A stretch of DNA of 64,000 bases from contig NZ_CP019914.1 in the NCBI RefSeq assembly GCF_002214805.1, positions 2,976,001-3,040,000 of the forward strand, read 5' to 3'. Shown here in pieces: positions 17,125 to 24,697 of the stretch. The notes beneath the pieces were generated by a model. The model had not been told where the DNA came from. It ran no database searches and worked only from the letters and a program-made list of their open reading frames with translations. Position 1 is the stretch's first letter, and each line of letters opens with the position of its first letter. This stretch comes from Brachyspira hampsonii (lineage in GTDB: Bacteria; Spirochaetota; Brachyspiria; Brachyspirales; Brachyspiraceae). Made by a program: the position numbers and the translations under genes.

Positions 17125-17739
17125 TTAATTATTTATTTTTAAATTTCTTATCCAAGACTTTATTCTGCCGTCCTCGTATTGTATATTAGAAGAGTCTAAT
17201 GCCAAGCCGTTTAATATATTGGCATTTTTTATCATGTTTCTAATAGTATTATATGATCTTCCAGCACCGTATCCGTCATGAGTACAAAATGGTATTATAG
17301 TTTTTGATGACAAATTATAATCTCTAATGAATGAACGCACAGCCATTGGCACATCAGTTGCCCATACAGGATATCCTATAAAAATAGTATCATATTTGTT
17401 TATATCAATATTTAACGGCTTTATTTTAGGAAAATAATTGTTACGCATCTCTTCATGATTTTTATCAACTAAATCGTCAAAGTTGTCAGTGTATTTATCA
17501 ACTGTTTCTATTAATCTAATATCAGCATTTAATTCATTTTTTATTATATTAGCAGCATATTCTGTAGTTCCCACTCTGTTATTATTTGCTACAATGCTTG
17601 CTGAAGTTGAGGCGTCTATATTATCTTTAAACAAAGTGTTTCCTACTCTTGAAAAATAAACAATCAAAATTTTTGAATTCTGTGCATACCCTATGCATGT
17701 AAATACTAGAAAAATCATTATAATAATATATTTTTTCAT
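17125..17739 (-). CDS. Exported flavodoxin-family protein (Sec signal)
   Basis: The longest frame opens with GTG at 17745, but AGGAG sits five bases before the ATG at 17739, which gives a clean signal peptide (MKKYIIIMIFLVFTCIGYAQ, cleavage after GYA) and 204 residues. The flavodoxin domain begins KILIVYFSRVGNT and includes an insertion with DASTSAS, like the lipoprotein paralog. IGYPVWATDVPMA and PFCTHDGYGAGRS are the other FMN loops. With the Sec signal it should act in the periplasm. It precedes the SDR gene by 11 bases. Confidence 0.85.
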   Translation of the reverse strand: MKKYIIIMIFLVFTCIGYAQNSKILIVYFSRVGNTLFKDNIDASTSASIVANNNRVGTTEYAANIIKNELNADIRLIETVDKYTDNFDDLVDKNHEEMRNNYFPKIKPLNIDINKYDTIFIGYPVWATDVPMAVRSFIRDYNLSSKTIIPFCTHDGYGAGRSYNTIRNMIKNANILNGLALDSSNIQYEDGRIKSWIRNLKINN

Positions 17740-17895
17740 GCACACTCCTTTTTATAATAAAATTGATTTCTATATTTTATAAATGTATTGTCAGCTTTTT
17801 TGATTCAACTTCGTCAAATTTGCGACAATTGAAGGCATAGCAGCATGACTAGTAAAAACAAATATAAAATACATTTTTAACAAACTTAAAAATTG

Positions 17896-18327
17896 TCAGT
17901 ATATACTAAAAGTTATATCTGCTCTTCTTTCTCCGCTGTTATATAAATCATGAAAAATACTTAAATCTGATGTAACTTTTCCAATTGGTATAACTTCCAT
18001 AGTAAGATTGGGATTAGATGACTGTGAGTAGAATATTGCAAGCGAATTATTTCTGGCACAGTATGTTATATCGCCGTTTTGGAAATTTAATTGTCCTTTT
18101 GTTATATTTTTTGGTCTGTATTCTATTGAGCCGTAATATTCTCTATTGCCGTAGCTTACCATAGAAACAGTAATTGGAAATATATTCATTATCTCTTTTG
18201 ATAGTTCTGTATCATAAATAACTCCTTCCAATACTTGATTGTTTACAGTAATTTTTATTTTTGTATTCTCTTGAGCATTACACAAACTAAAAAATATAAA
18301 AAAGATAATTATACTAATTTTTTTCAT
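17896..18327 (-). CDS. Exported cyclophilin-like domain protein, copy 1
   Basis: A 143-residue protein with a Sec signal (MKKISIIIFFIFFSLCNAQ, cleavage after CNA). The mature part, KIKITVNNQVLEGVIYD followed by FPITVSMVSYG and GDITYCARNNSLAIFY, matches the small beta-barrel cyclophilin-like family found as exported proteins in gut anaerobes. These lack the prolyl-isomerase residues of true cyclophilins and have no assigned function. A homolog of the same length is at 21249-21677. It lies upstream of the exported flavodoxin at 17125-17739, separated by about 156 bases. A GGAG site precedes the ATG. Confidence 0.75.
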   Translation of the reverse strand: MKKISIIIFFIFFSLCNAQENTKIKITVNNQVLEGVIYDTELSKEIMNIFPITVSMVSYGNREYYGSIEYRPKNITKGQLNFQNGDITYCARNNSLAIFYSQSSNPNLTMEVIPIGKVTSDLSIFHDLYNSGERRADITFSIY

Positions 18328-18358
18328 AATATATAAACTCCGTAATTAATTTTATTAT

Positions 18359-18676
18359 TAGACTTGTTTAAAAACTACTTGATAACATTAAATATGAAAT
18401 TATTTAATTTTTTAAATTAAAAATATGATGTTTTACATGTTGTATAAACTATTATTTTAGTATATAAATTTGCAGTCTTTCGCGACTGCGGGCTGTGCCT
18501 GCTTCTTTGGGTCACCACCGAGTAGGTGCCTATTCGGCAAAAGAAGTGGGGTTTTGCGTAAGCACACAGAACTGTCACGCTGTGTACTTCGTAAGGGCAA
18601 AGCCCCAACTATAATTAAAAAAATATTAAATTAAAAAACTATAAATACTAAGAAGTCAAGTTTTGAAACAAGTCTA
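18359..18676. mobile_element. MITE-like element with GC-rich structured core (318 bp)
   Basis: The ends are inverted repeats: TAGACTTGTTTAAAAACT on the left and, read inward on the other strand, TAGACTTGTTTCAAAACT on the right. The flanking TA dinucleotides fit a TA target duplication, as for IS630/Tc1-type transposons. There is no credible ORF, so it is non-autonomous. AT-rich arms surround a distinctly GC-richer core (18471-18613). The right end and part of the left arm (TTGTATAAACTATTATTTT-like) recur in inverted order in the element at 56142-56275. Confidence 0.75.
18471..18613. repeat. GC-rich multi-hairpin core of the element
   Basis: It contains a perfect hairpin GCAGTC-TTTCGC-GACTGC (18472-18489), a near-palindrome CGAGTAGGTGCCTATTCGG, a stem ACACAG/CTGTGT, and GGGGTTTTGC that can pair with downstream GCAAAGCCCC. 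A related degraded copy lies at 14087-14225. The base composition is unlike anything else between genes here. It could be a structured RNA or an inserted repeat; a protein is unlikely. Confidence 0.65.
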
Positions 18677-18748
18677 TTATTTACTTTTTACTTGCTTTCA
18701 ATTAGAAAATATTTACTAATTTATCAACTGAAAGCAAGTTTATAATTT

Positions 18749-19306
18749 TTATAGTATATTTATATTTTGAAGCCATGTTCTTATATTATTTTCTGAGCTA
18801 TTAACACTTCTTCCAGATATACTTAGATGGTTTAATATATCAGAGTTAGGGCATAAAGTTTTTATATCATTTAAACTTCTTCCCATACCGCCGCCGCCAT
18901 GTGTGCATAAAGGAGCTATTTTTTTACCGCTAAAATTATGAGTTTGTAGTAGTTGTTTTACTGCCTGAGGAATAGTTCCCCACCAATTAGGATAACATAA
19001 TATTACAGTGTCATAGTTAGACAAATTATTAATATTAGCACTTAATCTAGGTAAAACATTATTATTTAGTTCATCTCTTGCCTGATTTATAGTGGCATTA
19101 TAATCAGTAGGGTAGCTTTCTGCAGTTTTTACTTCAAACATATCTGCCTGAGTCATATTCTTTATCATATTGGCAGCTGTTCTTGTGTTTCCTCCCCAAG
19201 AGAAATACACTATTAAAGTTTTTGAGCTTTGAGCGTATAAACCTCCTATTAATAATGTGCTTGAAAGAAGTAATGATACTAATATTGTTTTGATAATTTT
19301 TCTCAT
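18749..19306 (-). CDS. Exported flavodoxin-family protein (Sec signal)
   Basis: A 185-residue protein with a Sec signal peptide ending LYAQ (about residue 25). The flavodoxin domain follows directly: KTLIVYFSWGGNTRTAA (FMN phosphate loop), CYPNWWGTIPQA, and PLCTHGGGGMGRS. It lacks the insertion of the two neighbouring exported flavodoxins and is therefore the most compact. AAAGGAG precedes the ATG. It is 119 bases downstream of the CMD gene on the same strand. It probably carries electrons in the periplasm; partner unknown. Confidence 0.87.
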   Translation of the reverse strand: MRKIIKTILVSLLLSSTLLIGGLYAQSSKTLIVYFSWGGNTRTAANMIKNMTQADMFEVKTAESYPTDYNATINQARDELNNNVLPRLSANINNLSNYDTVILCYPNWWGTIPQAVKQLLQTHNFSGKKIAPLCTHGGGGMGRSLNDIKTLCPNSDILNHLSISGRSVNSSENNIRTWLQNINIL

Positions 19307-19425
19307 ATTTAAACTCTCCTTTTAATTAATTTTTTCATTAGCTTTTATAAAAAATGTATACTTATTTTGTATTTTTTATTTATGTTATTATCAATGAATA
19401 TAATTAATATAATTTTTATTTATTT

Positions 19426-20268
19426 TTATTGTATATTGTTAATTACAGTTATAGCATTCAATGTTCTTGGGTATCCTATATAAGGAAGGCATTGAGTTAC
19501 AGCTTCTATCATCATGTCTTTTGTGTTTCCCATAGCTATATTAGCATTGGCATGTGCTGTAGCCTGAGGTTCAGCTCCGCCTAAAGATATTATCATTATG
19601 AATGTTAAAAGCTCTCTTGTTTTTAAATCCAAACCTGTTCTTGTATAAAAATCTCCGAAACAGTTAGCTGATAAATAGTTCTGAATATGTTTTTGATTTG
19701 GAGCCGCATTTGAATGAGCAGTGAGTATTGCATTTCCAAATATGCTTATCTGAGTTTCTAATCCTTTATCAAATCTTGTTTCTTCTGTAACAGTTGATTG
19801 AGATTCTATAGGAAGTGATATATTTTTTGCTTTAAAAACTTCATTTGCTTTTTCTAATGCCGCAAATACCCTTGGAAAACCTACATAAGGCGAACATTGA
19901 TATAGTGCCTCTTTTATCTCTATAGGTGTAACTCCAACATTCAAAGCTATTTCTACATGATCTTTTATAAAGTCAGTGCCTTGCGAAGCTGTTAGAGAAA
20001 CCAATGTTACAAGCTCTCTTGATTTTGCATCCAATGAGCCATGATTATAAACTTCGCCGTATAAAAAGTTATTGAATATGCTTTCTAATTCTTCATCATT
20101 AGCTTTTGTAGAAGCTGCATCTCTTTTAAATAATTCATTATATTTAGTGCTTGCTTTTTCTGTCATAGTTAGATTTCCTCCGCTATTATTAATATTATTA
20201 TTTGCCTGACAAGATAATATTGTCATTAATAGGAATATTGATAAACTTAATTTTAACATTTTTTTCAT
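19426..20268 (-). CDS. Carboxymuconolactone decarboxylase-family lipoprotein (two CMD domains)
   Basis: A 280-residue protein with a lipobox (TILSC, C20). Two CMD/AhpD-like helical domains follow, about residues 45-145 and 165-275; each has the H-containing helix (DHVEIALNVGVTP; AHANANIAMGN) and the ending YxGxPR (YVGFPRVF, YIGYPRTL). The CxxC of AhpD peroxidase partners is absent; each domain instead has a lone Cys (YQCSPY, TQCLPY). CMD proteins handle small cyclic compounds or act as thiol reductases, so the reaction is unknown. The lipid anchor places it outside the inner membrane. It is 18 bases downstream of the AKR gene, and so under the MerR-type operator at 21172-21202. Confidence 0.85.
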   Translation of the reverse strand: MKKMLKLSLSIFLLMTILSCQANNNINNSGGNLTMTEKASTKYNELFKRDAASTKANDEELESIFNNFLYGEVYNHGSLDAKSRELVTLVSLTASQGTDFIKDHVEIALNVGVTPIEIKEALYQCSPYVGFPRVFAALEKANEVFKAKNISLPIESQSTVTEETRFDKGLETQISIFGNAILTAHSNAAPNQKHIQNYLSANCFGDFYTRTGLDLKTRELLTFIMIISLGGAEPQATAHANANIAMGNTKDMMIEAVTQCLPYIGYPRTLNAITVINNIQ

Positions 20269-20286
20269 CTAATAATCTCCTTTATA

Positions 20287-21132
20287 TTAATATTTCATAT
20301 TTAATAATTGTTTTATAAACTTTTCATCTTCATTAAGAAATATTATATTTTTATTATTGTCTAAAGTTTTTATAAGATTCATATCATTATCATCTAATAT
20401 AAAATCAAATATTTTAGAGTTTTCTATTATTCTATCTTTATTAACACTTTTTGGTATAATAGGTATATTTCTTTGAGTTAGCCATCTTAAAATAACTTGA
20501 GCTGCAGTTTTATTATATTTTTTTCCTATGCTTTTTAATATTTCATTATTGAAAATATTATTACTGCCTTCTGCTAAAGGAGCCCAAGATTCTAATGTGA
20601 TATTATACTCTTTCATTAATTCTTGATCTCCCCATCTTTGGAAGAATGGATGTGTTTCTATTTGATTAATAGCAGGCATTATTTTATGATTATATACAAA
20701 ATCAATTAATCTTTCTTTATAGAAGTTGCAAACTCCTATGGCTTTTATATATCCAGATTCGTATAATTCTTCCATTGATTTCCAAGCGGAATAATAATTA
20801 CCAAAAGGCATATGGAGCAAATATAAATCTAAATAATCTAATCCCAATTTTTCCATAGATATTTGAAACGCTTTTTTTGCTTTATCATAATCTGCATCTT
20901 GTATCCATAATTTAGTAGTTATAAACATTTCTTTTCTATCTATACCACTTTCTTTTATAGCATCTCCTACCGCTTTTTCATTCATATATATAGATGCTGT
21001 ATCTATATGTCTGTAGCCAGCTTCAATAGCATAAAGACATGCTTTTTTGCATTCTTCGTAATTGTCTATTTTGTATACCCCAAATCCAAGAATAGGCATT
21101 TCAACACCATTATTCAATTTTATATTATTCAT
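20287..21132 (-). CDS. Aldo/keto reductase
   Basis: A 281-residue cytoplasmic AKR barrel with the complete catalytic tetrad D44 (HIDTA), Y49, K74 (TTKLW) and H107 (LLHMPF). PIIPKSVNKDRI near the C-terminus is the NADPH-binding motif. Enzymes of this size reduce small aldehydes and ketones, including methylglyoxal. It is the first gene after the MerR-type promoter at 21172-21202 and is followed by the CMD lipoprotein gene. Confidence 0.92.
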   Translation of the reverse strand: MNNIKLNNGVEMPILGFGVYKIDNYEECKKACLYAIEAGYRHIDTASIYMNEKAVGDAIKESGIDRKEMFITTKLWIQDADYDKAKKAFQISMEKLGLDYLDLYLLHMPFGNYYSAWKSMEELYESGYIKAIGVCNFYKERLIDFVYNHKIMPAINQIETHPFFQRWGDQELMKEYNITLESWAPLAEGSNNIFNNEILKSIGKKYNKTAAQVILRWLTQRNIPIIPKSVNKDRIIENSKIFDFILDDNDMNLIKTLDNNKNIIFLNEDEKFIKQLLNMKY

Positions 21133-21171
21133 AATCTCTCCATTTTTTAATTATACCTATTTTATTTTTTT

Positions 21172-21202
21172 ATTTTATCATTAGAGTTTACTCCAATGTC
21201 AA
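21172..21202 (-). promoter_or_regulatory. MerR-type promoter/operator 1 (AKR-CMD unit)
   Basis: On the minus strand: TTGACA (21197-21202), a 19 bp spacer and TAAAAT (21172-21177). The spacer contains the dyad TTGGAGTAAACTCTAA (21181-21196). A 19 bp spacer with a central dyad is the hallmark of MerR-family activated promoters. Confidence 0.88.
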
Positions 21203-21248
21203 TAGCAAAATTATAATTTTTTATTTAATTCTAATAAACTTATAATTT

Positions 21249-21677
21249 TTAATTTGCTTTCTCTATACGAATTTCAAAATCTCCTTTCATATTTGAGAGT
21301 TTTGATATATCAGAAATATTTTCAAATCTACCCAAATAAATTAAATTATTTGAATATCTGAAATTTTTATAAAATATAGCCAAATTACCCCAAGGAGCAT
21401 AATAAGTTATATCACCAGCTTTTGGGGTTATTCCGTCTGGTTCATTTTGAGTATTTAGTTTTTTACTCAAATATGATATTTTCTCTGTACCATTAAAATC
21501 TTCAATTTTCAAATTCATAGGCAGAAGTGATAAAAAATCATTTCCAGCATTTGAATTTGTTATTAAAGCATAAATCTCATTATTATTAAATGTTAATTTT
21601 ACTTTTGTATTTTGTGTAAAAGCATTCATTGTAAATATACTCAATATAAGTAATATAAAAGCAATAGTATTTTTCAT
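21249..21677 (-). CDS. Exported cyclophilin-like domain protein, copy 2
   Basis: A 142-residue protein with a Sec signal (MKNTIAFILLILSIFTMNAF, cleavage near NAF or FTQ). The mature domain (KVKLTFNNNEIYALI, FLSLLPMNLKIEDFNG, GDITYYAPWGNLAIFYKNF) matches the copy at 17896-18327 and the small cyclophilin-like family. No prolyl-isomerase residues are recognised. It lies 38 bases after the cupin lipoprotein gene and is probably transcribed with it from the operator at 22272-22302. Confidence 0.75.
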   Translation of the reverse strand: MKNTIAFILLILSIFTMNAFTQNTKVKLTFNNNEIYALITNSNAGNDFLSLLPMNLKIEDFNGTEKISYLSKKLNTQNEPDGITPKAGDITYYAPWGNLAIFYKNFRYSNNLIYLGRFENISDISKLSNMKGDFEIRIEKAN

Positions 21678-21715
21678 AAATAAATCTCTATTATAAAAAT
21701 ATTTTTATTAATGTA

Positions 21716-22240
21716 TTATTGATTAGTGTAGCTGTAATATTCTTCATCAGTAACATGTTCCATCCAAGTAACATTGTTGCCGTTTGAATCACCTGTTATG
21801 GCAACATGTTTCATTGGTGAATTTGGAGAAGCTCCATGCCAATGTTTAATATTTGAAGGGCAGTATAAAATATCTCCAGCTCTAAACTCCTGAATAGGTT
21901 TTCCTTCTTCCTGAGTAAGTCCTATACCTTCAACAACTATTAAATGTTGTCCAGCTGGGTGGGTATGCCATGCACTTCTTGCACCCGGCTGAAATGTAAC
22001 ATAAGCTACTGAGAATTTAGATGTTTCATTAGGAGCCGTTATACTTTCAACTTCAACATCTCCTGTAAAATAGTCTGCTGAACCTTTAGATTTTTGACCT
22101 TCGCCGTTTTTTATCAATACTGTTCCTTCTGGTGATTTTGCATATTCATAAATGTTTAAAGCATCTTTATTTCCTGCATTACATGATGCAGCAGTAAATA
22201 TTATTGATAAAGTAAAAGTAATTAGTAAATATTTTTTCAT
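21716..22240 (-). CDS. Cupin-domain lipoprotein
   Basis: A 174-residue protein with a lipobox (TAASC, C20). The C-terminal cupin barrel has the metal-binding set in order: HTHPAGQH in motif 1 and CPSNIKHWHG in motif 2. The group often sits with CMD, AKR and flavodoxin genes in anaerobes, as it does here. A metal-dependent oxidoreductase, isomerase or sensor role is possible; substrate unknown. It is the first gene behind MerR-type operator 2, with AAGGAG seven bases before the ATG. Confidence 0.87.
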   Translation of the reverse strand: MKKYLLITFTLSIIFTAASCNAGNKDALNIYEYAKSPEGTVLIKNGEGQKSKGSADYFTGDVEVESITAPNETSKFSVAYVTFQPGARSAWHTHPAGQHLIVVEGIGLTQEEGKPIQEFRAGDILYCPSNIKHWHGASPNSPMKHVAITGDSNGNNVTWMEHVTDEEYYSYTNQ

Positions 22241-22271
22241 TTTCTCTCCTTATTTGTAAAAATGTTTTATG

Positions 22272-22302
22272 ATTATAGCATTAGAGTTCACTCCAATGTC
22301 AA
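22272..22302 (-). promoter_or_regulatory. MerR-type promoter/operator 2 (cupin unit)
   Basis: On the minus strand: TTGACA (22297-22302), 19 bp spacer, TATAAT (22272-22277), with dyad TTGGAGTGAACTCTAA at 22281-22296. It differs from operator 1 by one central base of the dyad. Confidence 0.9.
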
Positions 22303-22361
22303 TATAGAATTATCATAAATTAAATTTTTTATGATTTAAAATATCATTTAATATTTTTTAT

Positions 22362-22712
22362 TTAATTAAAAAAATCTTTTTCTTCTAGTTTTTTATTGAG
22401 CTTATCTAATTTTATTTTTAAATCATTAAAATGTCTTTGCATTTCATCTCTTTCATTAATTAGTATTGACTTTCTTTCATTTATTGTATTTTGTCCTTTT
22501 TTGTATAGCTTAATATATTTTATAATGGAGTCTATTGATATGCCTAAATCACGCATTGATTTTGAGAACTCTATACATTTTAAGTTATATTCATTATAGT
22601 TTCTAATACCGCTTTTGCTTCTTCCTATTTCAGGTATTACTCCTATTTTTTCGTAGTATCTTAAAGTGTCTTTAGTTAATCCTGTTAATTGGCTTACTTC
22701 TGATATAGTCAT
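22362..22712 (-). CDS. MerR-family transcriptional regulator
   Basis: A 116-residue regulator: winged helix at residues 1-70 (MTISEVSQLTGLTKDTLRYY, then GIRNYNEYN) and a dimerising coiled coil at about 75-112. It most resembles the AdhR/NmlR group that responds to aldehydes, electrophiles or thiol stress. That group has a conserved Cys in the motif corresponding to IEFSKSMRD; here the position is Ser and the only Cys is C46, just before it (LKCIEF). It sits between the cupin gene and the divergent lysR gene and is the obvious candidate to bind the three matching operators. Its own upstream region lacks that operator. AAGGAG precedes the ATG. Confidence 0.9.
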   Translation of the reverse strand: MTISEVSQLTGLTKDTLRYYEKIGVIPEIGRSKSGIRNYNEYNLKCIEFSKSMRDLGISIDSIIKYIKLYKKGQNTINERKSILINERDEMQRHFNDLKIKLDKLNKKLEEKDFFN

Positions 22713-22863
22713 GATGTACTCCTTATTCTTAATTATGAGCTTATTTTAATGTATTAATCCTAATATATCAAATACTTATATCTTATAATTAGTTATAATA
22801 AAAAAGTATTACTAAATATTGCTATTTATGATATGATAAGCAAAAATTATAATTGGAATAGTT

Positions 22864-23751
22864 ATGGATATAAAATCATTAAAATATTTTTTAACTTCAG
22901 CCAGAGAGGGAAGCATTACAAAAGCTGCTAATTCTCTCAATCTTACTCAGCCAAATCTATCAAGGCAGATAAATAATTTAGAAAAAGAAATAGGCAAAAA
23001 ACTTTTTATAAGAAGCAATTATAGTATCAAACTTACAGCCGACGGAGTGCTTTTAAAAAAGAGAGCCGAAGAGATAATTGATTTAATGGAAAAAACTAAA
23101 ATGGAGTTTAAGTCTTCTGAAGATTTAGTATCAGGAGACATTTATATAGGAAGCGGAGAAACATATTATATGCATATCATAGCTGATATAATAAAAGATA
23201 TAAGAAAATCATATCCGAACATAATATATCATATTCATAGCGGAATATATTCTGATATTACAGAAAAATTAGACAGAGGGCTTGCTGATTTTGGGTTATT
23301 AATAGGAAGTTTTGATGAAGCTAAATACGATTATATAAAAATGCCTCATAAAGAGTTATATGGTTTATTAATGAGAAAAGATTCTCATTTATCCAAAAAG
23401 AAATTTATAACTAAAGAAGATTTATTAAATATTCCAATAATATGTCCTAAAAGATTTTTTAATAATAAATCAAAAAGCAATAAATTTTATGAGTGGATTG
23501 GTGAAGATATTGATAAATTAAATATAGTTTTAACTTATAATCTTATTTATAATGCGGCTATTATAGTTGAAGAGGGTATAGGATATGCTATTACTATGGA
23601 TAAACTTGTAAATACAGTAAGTGAAAGTGAATTATGTTTTATACCTTTAAAACCAAAATTATATGTAACTTCAAGTATTATATGGAAGAAAAATCAAGTA
23701 TTTTCCAAAGCCTCAAAAATCTTTTTAGAAGAATTAAAAAATAAGTTATGA
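22864..23751 (+). CDS. LysR-family transcriptional regulator
   Basis: A 295-residue LTTR. The N-terminal winged helix reads LKYFLTSAREGSITKAANS and NLTQPNLSRQINNLEKEIG; residues about 90-290 are the periplasmic-binding-protein-like effector domain (SGDIYIGSGETYYMHIIADI). It is divergent from the merR gene with 151 bases between them. Effector unknown; CynR/CidR-like members respond to small organic acids. It probably controls a neighbouring redox gene or itself, but I see no convincing T-N11-A site. Confidence 0.9.
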   Translation: MDIKSLKYFLTSAREGSITKAANSLNLTQPNLSRQINNLEKEIGKKLFIRSNYSIKLTADGVLLKKRAEEIIDLMEKTKMEFKSSEDLVSGDIYIGSGETYYMHIIADIIKDIRKSYPNIIYHIHSGIYSDITEKLDRGLADFGLLIGSFDEAKYDYIKMPHKELYGLLMRKDSHLSKKKFITKEDLLNIPIICPKRFFNNKSKSNKFYEWIGEDIDKLNIVLTYNLIYNAAIIVEEGIGYAITMDKLVNTVSESELCFIPLKPKLYVTSSIIWKKNQVFSKASKIFLEELKNKL

Positions 23752-24111
23752 TTTTAATAATACTTACTTTAAGAAAATTAGATTACAAAATTAGTTATTG
23801 TATTATTTAATTTTTTATTAGCAAATAATTCTTTATATGGCAAGCCTAAGTTTAATAATATTTAATTAATTTAGTTTTAAAAGATATTTATCATTTATAT
23901 ATATTTTATTTACTTACAAATTATATTCTGATTGTAATATTATGTTAACTATATTTCTATATGTGATTATTATAATTAATTATCCATTTTATCATAATAA
24001 ATTTTTAATTAACTTTTTTATAAAAACTCTAAAAAATCATTTGACATTGGAGTATACTCTAATGCTATAATACTTCCAAAATTAGTAAAACAAAATGAGG
24101 TGTTATAAAAA
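23752..24111. other. 360-base intergenic stretch
   Basis: AT-rich, no credible ORF or terminator. The only recognised element is MerR-type operator 3 at 24041-24071. Confidence 0.6.
24041..24071 (+). promoter_or_regulatory. MerR-type promoter/operator 3 (FMN reductase-MATE unit)
   Basis: TTGACA (24041-24046), 19 bp spacer, TATAAT (24066-24071), with dyad TTGGAGTATACTCTAA at 24047-24062. Hexamers and dyad arms match operator 2 exactly. Confidence 0.9.
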
Positions 24112-24651
24112 ATGAGTAAAAGAGTATTAATAATATCATCCAGTCCAAGAAAAGGAGGAAATTCTGATACATTATGCGATGAATTTTTAAGAGGTGCTGA
24201 AGAATCCGGACATAAGGCTGAAAAGATATTTTTAAAAGATAAAAATATCGGTTATTGCGAAGACTGCGGAACTTGTTATAAAAATAATAAGCCTTGCGTA
24301 CAAAAAGATGATATGAAAGATATATTGGATAAAATACTTGAATCTGATGTAATAGTAATGGCTTCACCTGTATACTTCTATACAATGAATGCTCAAATGA
24401 AAACATTTATAGACAGATGTGTTAGCAAATATTTAGAAATTAAAAATAAAGATTTTTATTTTATTGTATCGGCAGCTACAGAAAATGAAAAAGAAATGCT
24501 CAGAACCATTGACGGATTCAGAGGATTTTTAGATTGTTTGGAAGATGTAAGAGAGAAAGGAATGATATTGGCGTATGGTGTTTGGAATAAAGGAGAAATT
24601 AAAGATAAAAAATTTATGCAGGAAGCATACAATATGGGATTAAATGTTTGA
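24112..24651 (+). CDS. NADPH-dependent FMN reductase / flavodoxin-fold protein
   Basis: A 179-residue cytoplasmic protein. LIISSSPRKGGNSDTLCDEF is the phosphate loop of the FMN_red/iron-sulfur flavoprotein group. A Cys set, GYCEDCGTCYKNNKPCVQKDD, follows at about residues 45-65, as in flavoproteins that may bind a cluster. SPVYFYTMNAQMKTFIDR is the second FMN loop. It probably reduces flavins, quinones or nitro compounds. It is first in a two-gene unit with the MATE transporter under MerR-type operator 3. Confidence 0.88.
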   Translation: MSKRVLIISSSPRKGGNSDTLCDEFLRGAEESGHKAEKIFLKDKNIGYCEDCGTCYKNNKPCVQKDDMKDILDKILESDVIVMASPVYFYTMNAQMKTFIDRCVSKYLEIKNKDFYFIVSAATENEKEMLRTIDGFRGFLDCLEDVREKGMILAYGVWNKGEIKDKKFMQEAYNMGLNV

Positions 24652-24697
24652 TTATTTAATTAAAAAATAATTAAATAAATCTTTTGAGGACTGTAAA

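Noticed and set aside
18417-18608. 63-codon minus-strand ORF over the GC-rich repeat core
   Set aside because: It coincides with the structured non-coding element, has Cys/His-rich unlikely composition and no ribosome site.
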